A stretch of 64,000 nt of DNA. It comes from Candidatus Bathyarchaeota archaeon (GTDB taxonomy: Archaea; Thermoproteota; Bathyarchaeia; Bathyarchaeales; Bathycorpusculaceae). The position numbers and the translations under genes were made by a program. The DNA is taken from the NCBI GenBank assembly GCA_026014485.1, contig JAOZIE010000002.1, positions 171,081-235,080 of the forward strand, given 5' to 3'. The notes under the pieces were generated by a model. It did no database searches, was not told the origin of the DNA, and saw only the letters and a program-made list of their open reading frames with translations. How positions within the stretch are numbered: the first letter of the stretch is position 1; the number at the start of each line of letters is the position of its first letter. Shown here piece by piece: positions 36,050-44,816 of the stretch.

Positions 36050-36559
36050 ATGGCGTTGCAGAAGAAAGGCGTAGACAAAAACGGAGAAGCCTTCTCGCTG
36101 CGCATAAAAATCGGCGAGTACGAAGTTGAACTCAGCGGAGCCCATACGGAAGTAATGGCTACCGCCGAAAGCTTACCTGATTTAATCGCCAACGTTAACA
36201 GGGCTTTTGAAAGCGCCAAACCCAAAACTGTGGCAACAATAACCGTGAAAACCGCTGAAGAAACTAAACATGAAAAAACTGCGGAAACGCCCGCTCAGAA
36301 TTACCCGAAAATCGAGGCGACAGAACGCGCTGACCAAGCGGTGCTTCGGCTTTTGGAGAGTGCCTGGGGCAAGTGGCGTCCCCGAACAGTAGAGGAGCTC
36401 AAGGAAGCCCTGACTGAGAGTGACCTCAAGTTTTCGGAGCGGGCTTTTGTTTCTGCGCTGGATAAGCTTGTCAAGAAGGGGCAGGTTAGGCGGTGGAATA
36501 CGAACACGGGGTTTGTTTACATTTTAGCTGAACAGAAAATGAAATTTAAAGGTGAATGA
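36050..36559 (+). CDS. Winged-helix-like protein, first of a three-gene set
   Basis: 169 aa. The N-terminal ~60 residues form a short beta-rich module (FSLRIKIGEYEVELSGAHTEV) ending in a helix that scans residues (AESLPDLIANVNRAF). After an acidic/lysine linker, residues ~95-160 look like a winged helix (AVLRLLESAWGKWRPRTVEEL, then LVKKGQVRRWNTNTGFVYIL). No known family. It is followed after 3 bp by a gene of the same architecture. Confidence 0.7.
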   Translation: MALQKKGVDKNGEAFSLRIKIGEYEVELSGAHTEVMATAESLPDLIANVNRAFESAKPKTVATITVKTAEETKHEKTAETPAQNYPKIEATERADQAVLRLLESAWGKWRPRTVEELKEALTESDLKFSERAFVSALDKLVKKGQVRRWNTNTGFVYILAEQKMKFKGE

Positions 36560-36562
36560 TAA

Positions 36563-37033
36563 TTGAAGCGGATTCAAGCACGCGTGAAGACCCCCTTCGG
36601 CGAAGTCGTCATTGAAGCTGACACGCCAAAGGAAATCTTGGATATGTTAGAGTCGGTTCCTGAAAACTTCGTGGAGAAACTGTCTGATTTTGTTTCAAGC
36701 AGACTTGTGCCCAGCGGCGCCCAACTGAAAGGCATCGTGGAACTCACCACCGAAGGTCCAGTGATTGTGACTCGAGAGAAACTCACCCACTACGAGGATG
36801 TCGGTCTTGTCCTGTACGCTTCAGATGACCGCAAAAACACTGCCTCGCAGGTGCAAAAGCTTCTGGAGAGCAGCGGCGTAAAAAGCATGGTTCCCGCCCG
36901 ACTCAACGAGATGACCAAGCGGGGGCAAGTTTTCAAGCCTGACCCCTCCAAACCCGAATTTAAGCTAACCATCCAAGGCGAAAAGTGGGTGGAAGAGGAA
37001 ATTCTCACTAAGCTGCGAGGAAAAATGGGTTGA
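36563..37033 (+). CDS. Winged-helix-like protein, second of a three-gene set
   Basis: 156 aa, TTG start. Begins KRIQARVKTPFGEVVIEAD with a small beta module and the helix ILDMLESVPENFVEKLSDF, paralleling its neighbours. The second half (VGLVLYASDDRKNTASQVQKL ... LNEMTKRGQVFKP) resembles a winged helix. Overlaps the third gene by four bases (TTGA), so translation is coupled. Confidence 0.7.
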   Translation: MKRIQARVKTPFGEVVIEADTPKEILDMLESVPENFVEKLSDFVSSRLVPSGAQLKGIVELTTEGPVIVTREKLTHYEDVGLVLYASDDRKNTASQVQKLLESSGVKSMVPARLNEMTKRGQVFKPDPSKPEFKLTIQGEKWVEEEILTKLRGKMG

Positions 37034-37539
37034 CCACCACCGACAAAGTTCACGTTCAAATAGCCTATAACGGTTCAGAGGCAACATTTGAGGGCACCGT
37101 TGAGGAAACATGGCTGCTGCTCTGCAGGTTCTTTGGCGAGTTGCTGCCGTCGTTTGAGGTCGCCCAAAAACTTTGGCTTAGCGTGGATGTGCAGCGTCTC
37201 GCTCGGGACTGCGAAGGCTTAATCGCGTTTTCCCCCGAAGGCGCAAACGTGCTTGTTCCCAAAACAAAGCTGACCGATAACGAGGCATTGGCGATGTGGC
37301 TTCTAGCCAGCTACCTCGGGTTTAGGCTCAACCTGATGAGCAGCGACGCACTCTCCAAAGAGGCGCTTTCGGCGAAACTGGGCAAATCAGGCAAGATAAC
37401 CAGCACCCGCCTTGGCGAACTCGTGAAAGCCGAGTGGGTCACAAAAACCGCAGATGACACGTACCGCCTAACCAGTTACGGCGTTTCTCAAATGCAAAAA
37501 GATGCCCTGCCCAGAATCATCGCGAAAACAGGCATCTGA
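37030..37539 (+). CDS. Winged-helix-like protein, third of a three-gene set
   Basis: 169 aa, TTG start inside the stop of the previous gene. The N-terminal module VHVQIAYNGSEATFEGTVEE and following helix, then SKEALSAKLGKSGKITSTRL and LVKAEWVTKTADDTYRLTSYG, a winged-helix-like end. The shared plan across three adjacent genes suggests duplication and a multi-subunit nucleic-acid-binding complex; function unknown. Confidence 0.7.
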   Translation: MTTTDKVHVQIAYNGSEATFEGTVEETWLLLCRFFGELLPSFEVAQKLWLSVDVQRLARDCEGLIAFSPEGANVLVPKTKLTDNEALAMWLLASYLGFRLNLMSSDALSKEALSAKLGKSGKITSTRLGELVKAEWVTKTADDTYRLTSYGVSQMQKDALPRIIAKTGI

Positions 37540-37574
37540 CGCTAACGCATTCAGCAGAATTCGGGTACTGTTTG

Positions 37575-37593
37575 TTTTTTTTTTAAAAAAAAA
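37575..37593. terminator. Bidirectional T-run/A-run terminator
   Basis: Ten T followed by nine A lies between convergent genes. Each strand therefore presents a U-tract at the end of its transcript, the archaeal intrinsic termination signal. Confidence 0.6.
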
Positions 37594-37614
37594 GAAAGGA
37601 AGGGATTTGTTTGT

Positions 37615-38271
37615 TTACATTTGGTCGGGGTCTGTAGACTGCGCGTACATGTCAGGTGGCGGGGCTGCCCGCATCTGGAAGAAGGCTATTGCCAAAAGCA
37701 GTGCCGCTATCCAAATCAGCAGCATTCCAAGCCCGAAGGCTATGACTAGCACTGCGCCCACCAGCAGCAAGGTTCCAGTGGTGCCGAATAAGCCGACGCC
37801 TGATTTTGCAGAAAGCTGTTTGAGGGATTTCCTGTAGAAGAGGGCAACAATTATGGCTATGATGAAGAGTATGACAATTACCGCTAAGAATACGCCCATA
37901 AACGGTATGACGTCTTCGGGGGTTATGCGGCTTGTGTCCGGTGTTAGGTTTGCAAGGGATGCCCAGTCGCCGTCCCATCCTGGATAGATTTTGTCAATGA
38001 AATCCGGTAGCATAGAGATGGCTGCCCAGACAGCAACGAAGACGGAAACTACGCCGCCTGCTATGCCTACGATTGTTCCGTACAGTATGTTGTTGAATAT
38101 TCCTGCTTCTCTGTAGTATTGTGCTAAGCCGTATGCGCCAATCAGCAGCAAAATAAAGCCGATGAGTCCTACTATGCCCGTTGAGAATCCCGTTACCATG
38201 CCTGTCAATGGACTGATGAACAGCAGAATTGCGCCGACTCCGCCTAGGCTTTTACTTGTTTCAAAGTTCAT
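37615..38271 (-). CDS. DUF996 family membrane protein
   Basis: 218 aa from the ATG at 38271 (MNFETSKSLGGVGAILLF) behind GGGAGGAA; the track's 56 extra residues are not membrane-like and are rejected. About five to six helices, with the DUF996 opening and LAQYYREAGIFNNILYGTI loop. Function unknown; the family is common in archaea. Its C-terminal tail is proline-rich. Confidence 0.82.
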   Translation of the reverse strand: MNFETSKSLGGVGAILLFISPLTGMVTGFSTGIVGLIGFILLLIGAYGLAQYYREAGIFNNILYGTIVGIAGGVVSVFVAVWAAISMLPDFIDKIYPGWDGDWASLANLTPDTSRITPEDVIPFMGVFLAVIVILFIIAIIVALFYRKSLKQLSAKSGVGLFGTTGTLLLVGAVLVIAFGLGMLLIWIAALLLAIAFFQMRAAPPPDMYAQSTDPDQM

Positions 38272-38474
38272 TCTCTCTCTGTTCCTCCCGTTTTCTCGTT
38301 TCATGCTTCCCACCTTAAAAGTTTTGCTATACCTAAGCCTCCGTTCAGAACCCATAAAGCCCAAAGCAGACGTGGCTTTCTGAAACTGTTTTCGGGTTGA
38401 AAAACTGGTAACATGCATTAAATATACTTGTTTCACCATTACCTTTTCTGATACATACCTGTCTAGGTGACGGT

Positions 38475-40193
38475 TTGATTCAGAAATCTGCCAAAGTGAA
38501 CAACGGGTTCGAAAGGGAAATTCTTGAGTTCTGCAGGCACGTCGCTGGACCCTACAAGATTACTGCGGTTTGCCAGTCAGATGACTACACCATAGAAGAG
38601 CCCAGCGCCAAATCCACCGTTGAAGTGCTCTTGGTGCTGCATGACTTCCAGCCTAGACTCATGAGTTATATGCGTTCCATAGACGGCAGAAACGTGATTT
38701 TCTTTGTGGTTGACCAGTGGATATTCGAGCGGGATGTTGACCGCGGTTTTCTAGGTGAAGCTCTTGCCAGCCGCCTGATTTTTCCCTACACCTCTCTGGT
38801 TGAGAATGATTTTATTCACCGTCAAGAAATTGCGTTGAAAACCCGTTTGATTCTGGAGCTTCTCGAAAACATTGTTCTCAGTTATCCTGAGCTTTCGCAT
38901 AATCTCCGCATTAAACCTGAATACTTCATGTACGAGGTTATGCTTAACCGCGTCCGAGTTTTCCCGCCGATGGCGTATGGCGCCTCCCAGTTTCTGTGCG
39001 GCAACGCAGATAAGCAGAAGGTAGATTTTGTCCTCGGCGGCTACATTAAGGCTCTGCGTTTGCTAGAGAAGAACGGCGACGTCGTTTTTTCCAGCGACTA
39101 CATTACCCTCACAAACGCGTTCATAAAGGCAAGCAACAACCAAAAAACACGTTTCACTAACATCATAAAAAATGCCCCTCGTACCTTGTTCTCCTCATTT
39201 TTCGGGGCTTTCCCGCAGCTTCTTAATTTTCTTTCTCAGAATTCAGAGGCATTCTTTAAGTTTCAGACGCCGCTGTGGCGACGAGAAATCAATTTTTTCG
39301 GCAGCTTCATCGACCCCAAAAACTATGTTTTGGTTCCTACTGCTCAGGGCTTTGTCACTTTAGCTGATAAAGTGGACATCCGCGCCTACAGCCAGCAGTT
39401 TTTGAAGACAGGCGACTACAACAAAATCAAGGTGGAGCAGTTCGGCGGCGTCCTCAACGACGTTTACCTCATCAAAGCAAGCACTGACCATAGCGAAAAG
39501 AAAATTTTGGTTAAACAGTTCAAAGACCTGCACAGCATGAAGTGGTTTCCGTTGTCCATTTGGAGCTTGGGCGCTCGCAGCTTTGCGCTCTTGGGCAAGT
39601 CTAGATTGGAGCGGGAATGCGCCATAAACGAGCTGTTGGCTAACGCGGGTTTTTTGGTTCCGAAAATCTTGCATGTGAGCGCTGATGAGCGGTTGGTGTT
39701 TATGGAGTTTTTGGAAGGTGAAAACCTTAGCAACGCCGTTAAACGTATAGCCGTTTCAGGTGTAAACACCGCACGTTCCGCCAAGGATTTGGAGCTTATA
39801 CGTCGGGCGGGCGAAACATACGCTAAGGTGCATGCTTTGAATGTGGTTTTAGGCGACACCAAACCTGAGAACACTTTTGTCAGCCCCAGCGGCGAAATGT
39901 ACCTGCTGGACTTTGAGCAGGCAAGCCGAAGCGGCGACAAATCTTGGGATATAGCCTGCTTCCTCTACTATTGTGGACACTATATGCCGCTGGAAGGCGA
40001 GCAGAAAGCTGCGGCAATCGCACAAGCCTTCATCGACGGGTACCTGCAGGCAGGCGGAAGCGCCGAAGCAGTGAAGTGCGCAGCTATAGTGCGGTACACC
40101 CGCGTGTTCAGTATTTTCACGCTGCCAAGTGTGCTGCGGACTATGGTGAACACATGCAAAAGCGTCAAAGGACCAAAGTGCAAGAAATGGTGA
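38475..40193 (+). CDS. Large protein with C-terminal Bud32/APH-like kinase domain
   Basis: 572 aa, TTG start after AGGTGACGG. The first ~190 residues are an alpha/beta domain (TVEVLLVLHDF, NVIFFVVDQWIFERD) reminiscent of a nucleotidyltransferase but lacking a clear GS...D.D motif. From ~320, kinase-fold features appear: ILVKQFKDL (ATP lysine), VFMEFLEGENL hinge, VVLGDTKPENTFV catalytic loop and YLLDFEQAS in the DFG position. Conserved in related archaea as I recall, uncharacterised. Its end overlaps the next gene by seven bases, implying coupled expression. Confidence 0.72.
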   Translation: MIQKSAKVNNGFEREILEFCRHVAGPYKITAVCQSDDYTIEEPSAKSTVEVLLVLHDFQPRLMSYMRSIDGRNVIFFVVDQWIFERDVDRGFLGEALASRLIFPYTSLVENDFIHRQEIALKTRLILELLENIVLSYPELSHNLRIKPEYFMYEVMLNRVRVFPPMAYGASQFLCGNADKQKVDFVLGGYIKALRLLEKNGDVVFSSDYITLTNAFIKASNNQKTRFTNIIKNAPRTLFSSFFGAFPQLLNFLSQNSEAFFKFQTPLWRREINFFGSFIDPKNYVLVPTAQGFVTLADKVDIRAYSQQFLKTGDYNKIKVEQFGGVLNDVYLIKASTDHSEKKILVKQFKDLHSMKWFPLSIWSLGARSFALLGKSRLERECAINELLANAGFLVPKILHVSADERLVFMEFLEGENLSNAVKRIAVSGVNTARSAKDLELIRRAGETYAKVHALNVVLGDTKPENTFVSPSGEMYLLDFEQASRSGDKSWDIACFLYYCGHYMPLEGEQKAAAIAQAFIDGYLQAGGSAEAVKCAAIVRYTRVFSIFTLPSVLRTMVNTCKSVKGPKCKKW

Positions 40194-41530
40194 AATCCAC
40201 AACCAGCTTAACCTTCTATGGCGGAGTCGACGAAATCGGCGGAAACAAAATTCTTCTCCAAGACCGCGGCACCCGCGTCTTCTTTGACTTCGGCATGTCT
40301 TTTGGTCAGAAGAAACAGTTTTACTCGCCGCCCTTTTTGTCACCCAAGAGTGAAGTGAGCCTGCAGGAGCTTGGCATCTTACCTAAAATCGAAGGCTTAT
40401 ACAAATTCGACAAAGCCCCGCCCCAAGCAGACGCCGTCTTCATCTCACATGGGCACCTAGACCACACAGCCTACTTGTCTTTTATCAAACGCGAGATTCC
40501 CGTTTACTGCGGAGAAACCACACGAACCATTCTACAGACGTTGGGGGAAGTTCGCCGACAGGACTTGGAGTTCAGCGTCAAAGACATCAGTTTCCAAGCG
40601 TTTCGGACAGGCGACAAAATCCGCGTCGGCACCATAGAGGTAGAGCCCGTTCACGTTGACCACTCAGTGCCCGGCGCCTACGGCTTTGTAATTCACACCT
40701 CCAACGGCTCTGTCGTGTACACGGGTGACTTCCGTGACCACGGTGCCAAACCTGGAATGACACAGGATTTTGTTGAGGCAGCCAAAACCGCGGAACCTGT
40801 GGCGGTCGTTACTGAAGCCACAAACATGACAGGTGCCTCCGTGTCTAACGAGGTTGAAGTGCAAGCCAAGTTGAACAGCATCATCTCGCAGGCAAACGGC
40901 GTTGTGCTGGCAGAATTCGGCTACTCCGATGTGGACCGCCTCAACAGCTTCTTTAGCATAGCCAAGAAGAACGGGCGGTGCCTTGCTGTTTCACTGCGTC
41001 AAGCCAAGCTGCTGGATGCACTCCGAAGCGACAAGCACCTTGCAGTTCCTGACCTGTCTGACCCGAACCTGATGGTTTTTCGAAAGTCGAAGCAGCGGTA
41101 TGAACGTTGGGAACGCGCCCTGATGGAGCGGTTTGACGGGGAAGACAAGGTTTTTGACGTGTTCGAAGCTTCGAAGCGCCAGTGCCGCCTGGTTTTAGCT
41201 TTGAGTTTTCACGATTTTGAGGAGCTTGTTGCGTTGGAGCCTGAGGCGGGCAGCTGCTATGTGTTGTCAGCTTCGGAACCCTTCAACGAGGAGATGGAAC
41301 TCGACTTTGAACGGCTCGTCAATTGGCTACGGCACTACGGGCTGCCACAGTACCACGTGCACGTTTCAGGTCATATGATGCCCCTGCAACTCAAAGCCGC
41401 ACTAAAAGCCATCAACAGCAAAAAGTTGTTTCCAGTGCACACCGAGCAAGCAGATTTATTCGCTGGGTTCATGCGGGACCTCAAAAGCCAAACCATCCCC
41501 ACCCAGAAAAACAAGGAATACCTGCTTTAG
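40187..41530 (+). CDS. Metallo-beta-lactamase-fold RNase J-like protein
   Basis: 447 aa from the ATG at 40187; the longer track ORF runs out of frame through the kinase gene. MBL motifs are clear: ISHGHLDHTAYL, VHVDHSVPGAYGFVI, YTGDFRDHG and a terminal VHVSGHMMP histidine. A beta-CASP-like region lies at ~200-400. Such proteins are 5'-3' exo- or endoribonucleases; specificity here is unproven. Coupled to the upstream kinase-like gene. Confidence 0.85.
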   Translation: MVKSTTSLTFYGGVDEIGGNKILLQDRGTRVFFDFGMSFGQKKQFYSPPFLSPKSEVSLQELGILPKIEGLYKFDKAPPQADAVFISHGHLDHTAYLSFIKREIPVYCGETTRTILQTLGEVRRQDLEFSVKDISFQAFRTGDKIRVGTIEVEPVHVDHSVPGAYGFVIHTSNGSVVYTGDFRDHGAKPGMTQDFVEAAKTAEPVAVVTEATNMTGASVSNEVEVQAKLNSIISQANGVVLAEFGYSDVDRLNSFFSIAKKNGRCLAVSLRQAKLLDALRSDKHLAVPDLSDPNLMVFRKSKQRYERWERALMERFDGEDKVFDVFEASKRQCRLVLALSFHDFEELVALEPEAGSCYVLSASEPFNEEMELDFERLVNWLRHYGLPQYHVHVSGHMMPLQLKAALKAINSKKLFPVHTEQADLFAGFMRDLKSQTIPTQKNKEYLL

Positions 41531-41544
41531 CGGCTTGCGTGTGC

Positions 41545-41829
41545 TTAGATTTTGGGGAATCGTACTTTGCCCACATATTGCAGTATCCATTTGACGAGGT
41601 CGTCGTAGGTTTTGGCGCCTTTCTTAGTGAGTGTAATGTCGCCTTCTGCGTCGAATTGGACAAACTCCTTGCCCTCCATCCACTCTAAGTATCGGATTAG
41701 GCGGTCGTAGGAGAGTCCGGTTGCGGTTGCCAGGGCGGTTCGGTTCAGTTTTTGGCGTTCTTTGAGAACCTTGATTATCCTGGCCAGCACGTAGAGGTCA
41801 GGTTTCGAAATCGGCTCTCCTGAATTCAT
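41545..41829 (-). CDS. Winged-helix transcription factor (HTH_45-like)
   Basis: 94 aa from the ATG at 41829. The fold is a winged helix: YVLARIIKVLKERQKLNRTAL, recognition helix GLSYDRLIRYLEWMEG, then wing FVQFDAEGDITLTKKG, as in small archaeal HTH_45 proteins. It overlaps the membrane gene upstream by ~30 bases, so it is the last gene of a three-gene minus-strand operon. Confidence 0.82.
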   Translation of the reverse strand: MNSGEPISKPDLYVLARIIKVLKERQKLNRTALATATGLSYDRLIRYLEWMEGKEFVQFDAEGDITLTKKGAKTYDDLVKWILQYVGKVRFPKI

Positions 41830-42469
41830 TGTCAAACCACCGAAGTTCCCATAAAAGCGCGTCTAGGTTCCCCACTTGCTCGTACCTTTTTTGGAGGTCT
41901 TTTCGGTTAATGAAAACCGCAATAACCACCGAAAGGAGATCCATTGTCAACGTCAGGTTAATTTCCGCAACGTGTACGATGCTGCTTAGGAAGCCTGCCG
42001 CGAAGTTAAGCACAACTGCGATTATGAGCCAGCTGATGAAGACTCGGGTTAACCCGTAAATGGTGAATCCCATTTTGGCGCGTCTGATGTCTTTGAAGAT
42101 GTTTTCCCAGTTCAGTTCTTGAAGCAGCTTGATGGCTCCAGGTGCACCTTCCTCCAGCGTAGGTTTCCACTGCCCCACTTTTACATGTCTGACTCTTCGG
42201 TTAACCCAGAATCCTGCAAAAACTACTCCGCCGACGAGCACGATAACCGTGAGGAGCGCCAGAAGCCCCGCTATGCCATCCCATGGGTTAAACCATCCAA
42301 AGAGAACGCCAAATTTCGCAAGCATAAGGAATGCTAATGCTGTGGCTATTGAAAGGGCAGTGATTACCGCAAAATCTGCCATCGACGCTACGATTTCTTT
42401 GTATTTCCGCACTTGGTCAAGGGCGGTCATGAGCATTTCCATTTTGGCTGTTAAGTTTTGTTCCATCAA
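41798..42469 (-). CDS. Four-span membrane protein
   Basis: 223 aa. Two helices near residues 30-90, then a cytoplasmic-like loop (HVKVGQWKPTLEEGAPGAIK), then two more helices ~135-190 and a charged C-terminus with RKDLQKRYEQ. No family is recognised. Overlaps the secreted-protein gene upstream by four bases and the winged-helix gene downstream. Confidence 0.68.
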   Translation of the reverse strand: MMEQNLTAKMEMLMTALDQVRKYKEIVASMADFAVITALSIATALAFLMLAKFGVLFGWFNPWDGIAGLLALLTVIVLVGGVVFAGFWVNRRVRHVKVGQWKPTLEEGAPGAIKLLQELNWENIFKDIRRAKMGFTIYGLTRVFISWLIIAVVLNFAAGFLSSIVHVAEINLTLTMDLLSVVIAVFINRKDLQKRYEQVGNLDALLWELRWFDNEFRRADFET

Positions 42470-42978
42470 ATCGCCAAGCCATATCCGCTTATGCTGACGT
42501 GGGCGTCGCCTTCGATTTTAAACCAGTAAACATCAATTCTGTCAAGCAAATAGGAGCTTCCTACCCCGTAGGTGAAGAAATCCTCTGAAACATTGGACAT
42601 TACTGCGGCGTTTATGGGGTGGTCATCCGAAATGAGTATGCTGTATCCTGGGGTTACTGCGCTGATGCTTCCAAAGTGGCTTGCTGTTCGGGTGAGAAAC
42701 ACGTCGAAGGCGTAGTTTTCAGTTATTTGTTTTTGTGAGCCATCCTGAAAGGTCAAGGTTACATTGGCTTGTTGAAGTGTTTGTGCTGTGTAGTTTACTA
42801 TGTACTCTGGAAATATTTCGATGTGGGCTCTCATGAAAGCGTAGTTTGCCTTAGAGATTACCACCGCAGATGTCTCGTTGGTGATTTGGCTTTCTGAAAC
42901 GGAGTGGAACGCCGACAGAAACGTCCATTGCGTGGCAATCACCAGTATGAGTACAAGGAGTAGCCAAGCCTTTTTCAT
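42466..42978 (-). CDS. Secreted or N-anchored protein
   Basis: 170 aa from the ATG at 42978 (MKKAWLLLVLILVIATQW). A signal/anchor helix is followed by an extracellular beta-rich domain with multiple N-x-S/T sites. No family is recognised. First gene of a secreted/membrane/winged-helix operon. A TATA box ~28 bases upstream makes it likely leaderless, and the ACGTGACT repeats lie between TATA and start. Confidence 0.68.
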   Translation of the reverse strand: MKKAWLLLVLILVIATQWTFLSAFHSVSESQITNETSAVVISKANYAFMRAHIEIFPEYIVNYTAQTLQQANVTLTFQDGSQKQITENYAFDVFLTRTASHFGSISAVTPGYSILISDDHPINAAVMSNVSEDFFTYGVGSSYLLDRIDVYWFKIEGDAHVSISGYGLAI

Positions 42979-42979
42979 A

Positions 42980-43042
42980 ACGTGACTACTACGTGACTTT
43001 TGAATATAAGTTAGACTCACCCGCAGAGAGCAAGGCTATAAT
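42980..43042. promoter_or_regulatory. Divergent promoter with paired ACGTGACT repeats
   Basis: ACGTGACT occurs at 42980-42987 and 42991-42998, an 11-bp spacing (one helical turn). A minus-strand TATA-like element (cttatattc) lies near 43003-43011 and a plus-strand one (ctataataac) near 43033-43042, so two divergent operons share this region. Confidence 0.5.
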
Positions 43043-43066
43043 AACTTATCATCCAAATGGGGGTTC

Positions 43067-43993
43067 ATGACGCTGGTTAAAGCAGAAAACCTAGCCAAAA
43101 ACTTTGGCAATGTAAACGCTGTTGACGGCTTAACTTTGAGCTTGAATGAAGGCTCAATTACGGGGCTGATTGGTCCAAACGGCGCAGGCAAAACCACCAC
43201 CATCAAAATGATACTGGGGTTGCTTAAGCCTGACCAGGGCAAAGTGGAAGTGTTTGGGCAAGACCCTTGGGATAACCCTGCGATTCGTCCCCTGATAGGT
43301 GTGATTCATGAAAAAGCGTTTTTCCCTGCTCACCAAAAAACCTTAGAGTACCTGCAGAGGGTCTGCCGAATCTTCGGGGTTCCCGAATCCCGTGCAATGG
43401 AGGTTCTTAAGCTGGTTGATTTACAGGGCGCTTGGGACCGCCCCATCAAGGGGCTTTCGGCGGGTATGCTTCAAAAGTTCTCTATCTCCCACGCGTTAAT
43501 TCACAGCCCCAAACTGATTATAGGTGATGAAATGACTGCTAATCTTGACCCTCAAGCTCGGAGTAGCCTGTTTGATTTGGTTTCGCAGCTTCATGACGAT
43601 GAGGGCGTCACTTTTCTTGTTTCTTCCCATATTCTGCCTGAGTTGAGCCGCATATGCGATTCCGTAGTTATCGTGAATCACGGAAAAGTTGGGGCTTCAG
43701 GCACGTTAAATGAGTTGTACGGCAAATTTGCTGCGGGAATAATCAGAGTATCAACTGATAAATCCGCGGAGTTAGCCCAAGAAATACGGGCACTGCCCTA
43801 TGCGGAAGTAGCTGAAGTTGATGGTCGCGGCGTCTCCGTTCAAGTACCTAATGACAAGGAAGAGGCGCTTTTCGAGGATGTTTCGCGGCTGGCCCGAAAA
43901 GTAAACGCGAAAATCTACGGCATTGAAACTGGGAACGCGTCGATTGAGGCGCTTTATGAGCGGGTTATGTCTGCAAGCGAGGGGGGACGCTGA
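43067..43993 (+). CDS. ABC transporter ATP-binding protein
   Basis: 308 aa. Walker A GPNGAGKTTTIKMIL, signature KGLSAGMLQKFSISHAL (LSxGxxQ type), Walker B KLIIGDEMTANLD and switch histidine in LVSSHILPE. The C-terminal ~80 residues are a small regulatory domain as in CcmA/DrrA-type exporters. Partner permease follows after one base. Confidence 0.96.
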   Translation: MTLVKAENLAKNFGNVNAVDGLTLSLNEGSITGLIGPNGAGKTTTIKMILGLLKPDQGKVEVFGQDPWDNPAIRPLIGVIHEKAFFPAHQKTLEYLQRVCRIFGVPESRAMEVLKLVDLQGAWDRPIKGLSAGMLQKFSISHALIHSPKLIIGDEMTANLDPQARSSLFDLVSQLHDDEGVTFLVSSHILPELSRICDSVVIVNHGKVGASGTLNELYGKFAAGIIRVSTDKSAELAQEIRALPYAEVAEVDGRGVSVQVPNDKEEALFEDVSRLARKVNAKIYGIETGNASIEALYERVMSASEGGR

Positions 43994-43994
43994 G

Positions 43995-44816
43995 ATGGAC
44001 GCGAAAAAGGGTAGCGGTAGACCGTTTTTGGAGGTTTTGTCTTCTGCGATTCATGAGGATTATCGTTTTCCTATTCTGGAGATATTTGCCTTCCTTTATG
44101 TGCTCGGCACGTTTGTCTCTGTTCGGGGTGTTATCCCCTCTAGCGGAGCAACCTCAAGTGACGCTGTAGCTTACCATTTAACCTCGTCTCTGCTGGGATC
44201 CACGGGGCTTCTGAGTCTAACAATGTTCATACTCATAATCGTAATCTTCAAGAACATCGCCTACGGCTTAGGCAGCGACCTCGAAAAGGGCATAATCCAA
44301 ACACAGTTCTCCTACCCCCTAAAGCGAGGAAGTATCTTAACGGCTAAACTCGTTTCAGCTTTGGCTGTGTCAATTGCGCTCTTTCTGGTGGTTCAGCTTT
44401 CAGCCATCTGCCTGTTGGCTCCTGACACAGTGTTCCCTAACCTGGGCATTGTGCTTCTCACGTTTGCTGCAAACCTGAGTTTTCCGCTCATAATCGCCTG
44501 CATCCTACTGCTGATTACCTTATTCATTAAACGTGGAGGTCCAACGCTGGTGGTCGGCGTTATCATCTACTTCGCTTTCACGGTTGGCTCTACTATCCTG
44601 ACCAATGCATCCTATGCTTCGAAGTCTCCCCTGTTTATTCAGCTTCTCTCGGTGTTTTCTCCGGATTTGGCTCTGCAGCAGTATTATCCTTCACATGTTC
44701 CTTTTTGGACGCCCGCTTTTTCAGAGGTACTCCTCTACGTTGGGGCAAGTTACGCAATCATCGGGGCCTTGCTTTCGTTAAGTTACTATTACTTCACTAG
44801 GAGGCTTAATCTTTGA
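43995..44816 (+). CDS. ABC-2 type permease
   Basis: 273 aa from the ATG at 43995 (MDAKKGSGRPFLEVL); the earlier track start overlaps the ATPase. Six helices, with an ABC-2-like charged elbow YGLGSDLEKGIIQTQFSYPL between helices 2 and 3. Forms the membrane channel with the upstream ATPase and overlaps the next gene by four bases. Confidence 0.88.
   Translation: MDAKKGSGRPFLEVLSSAIHEDYRFPILEIFAFLYVLGTFVSVRGVIPSSGATSSDAVAYHLTSSLLGSTGLLSLTMFILIIVIFKNIAYGLGSDLEKGIIQTQFSYPLKRGSILTAKLVSALAVSIALFLVVQLSAICLLAPDTVFPNLGIVLLTFAANLSFPLIIACILLLITLFIKRGGPTLVVGVIIYFAFTVGSTILTNASYASKSPLFIQLLSVFSPDLALQQYYPSHVPFWTPAFSEVLLYVGASYAIIGALLSLSYYYFTRRLNL

Noticed and set aside
39944-40186. Arg-rich N-terminal extension of the RNase J-like ORF
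   Set aside because: It is an out-of-frame read of the kinase-like gene; the MBL domain begins right after the ATG at 40187.
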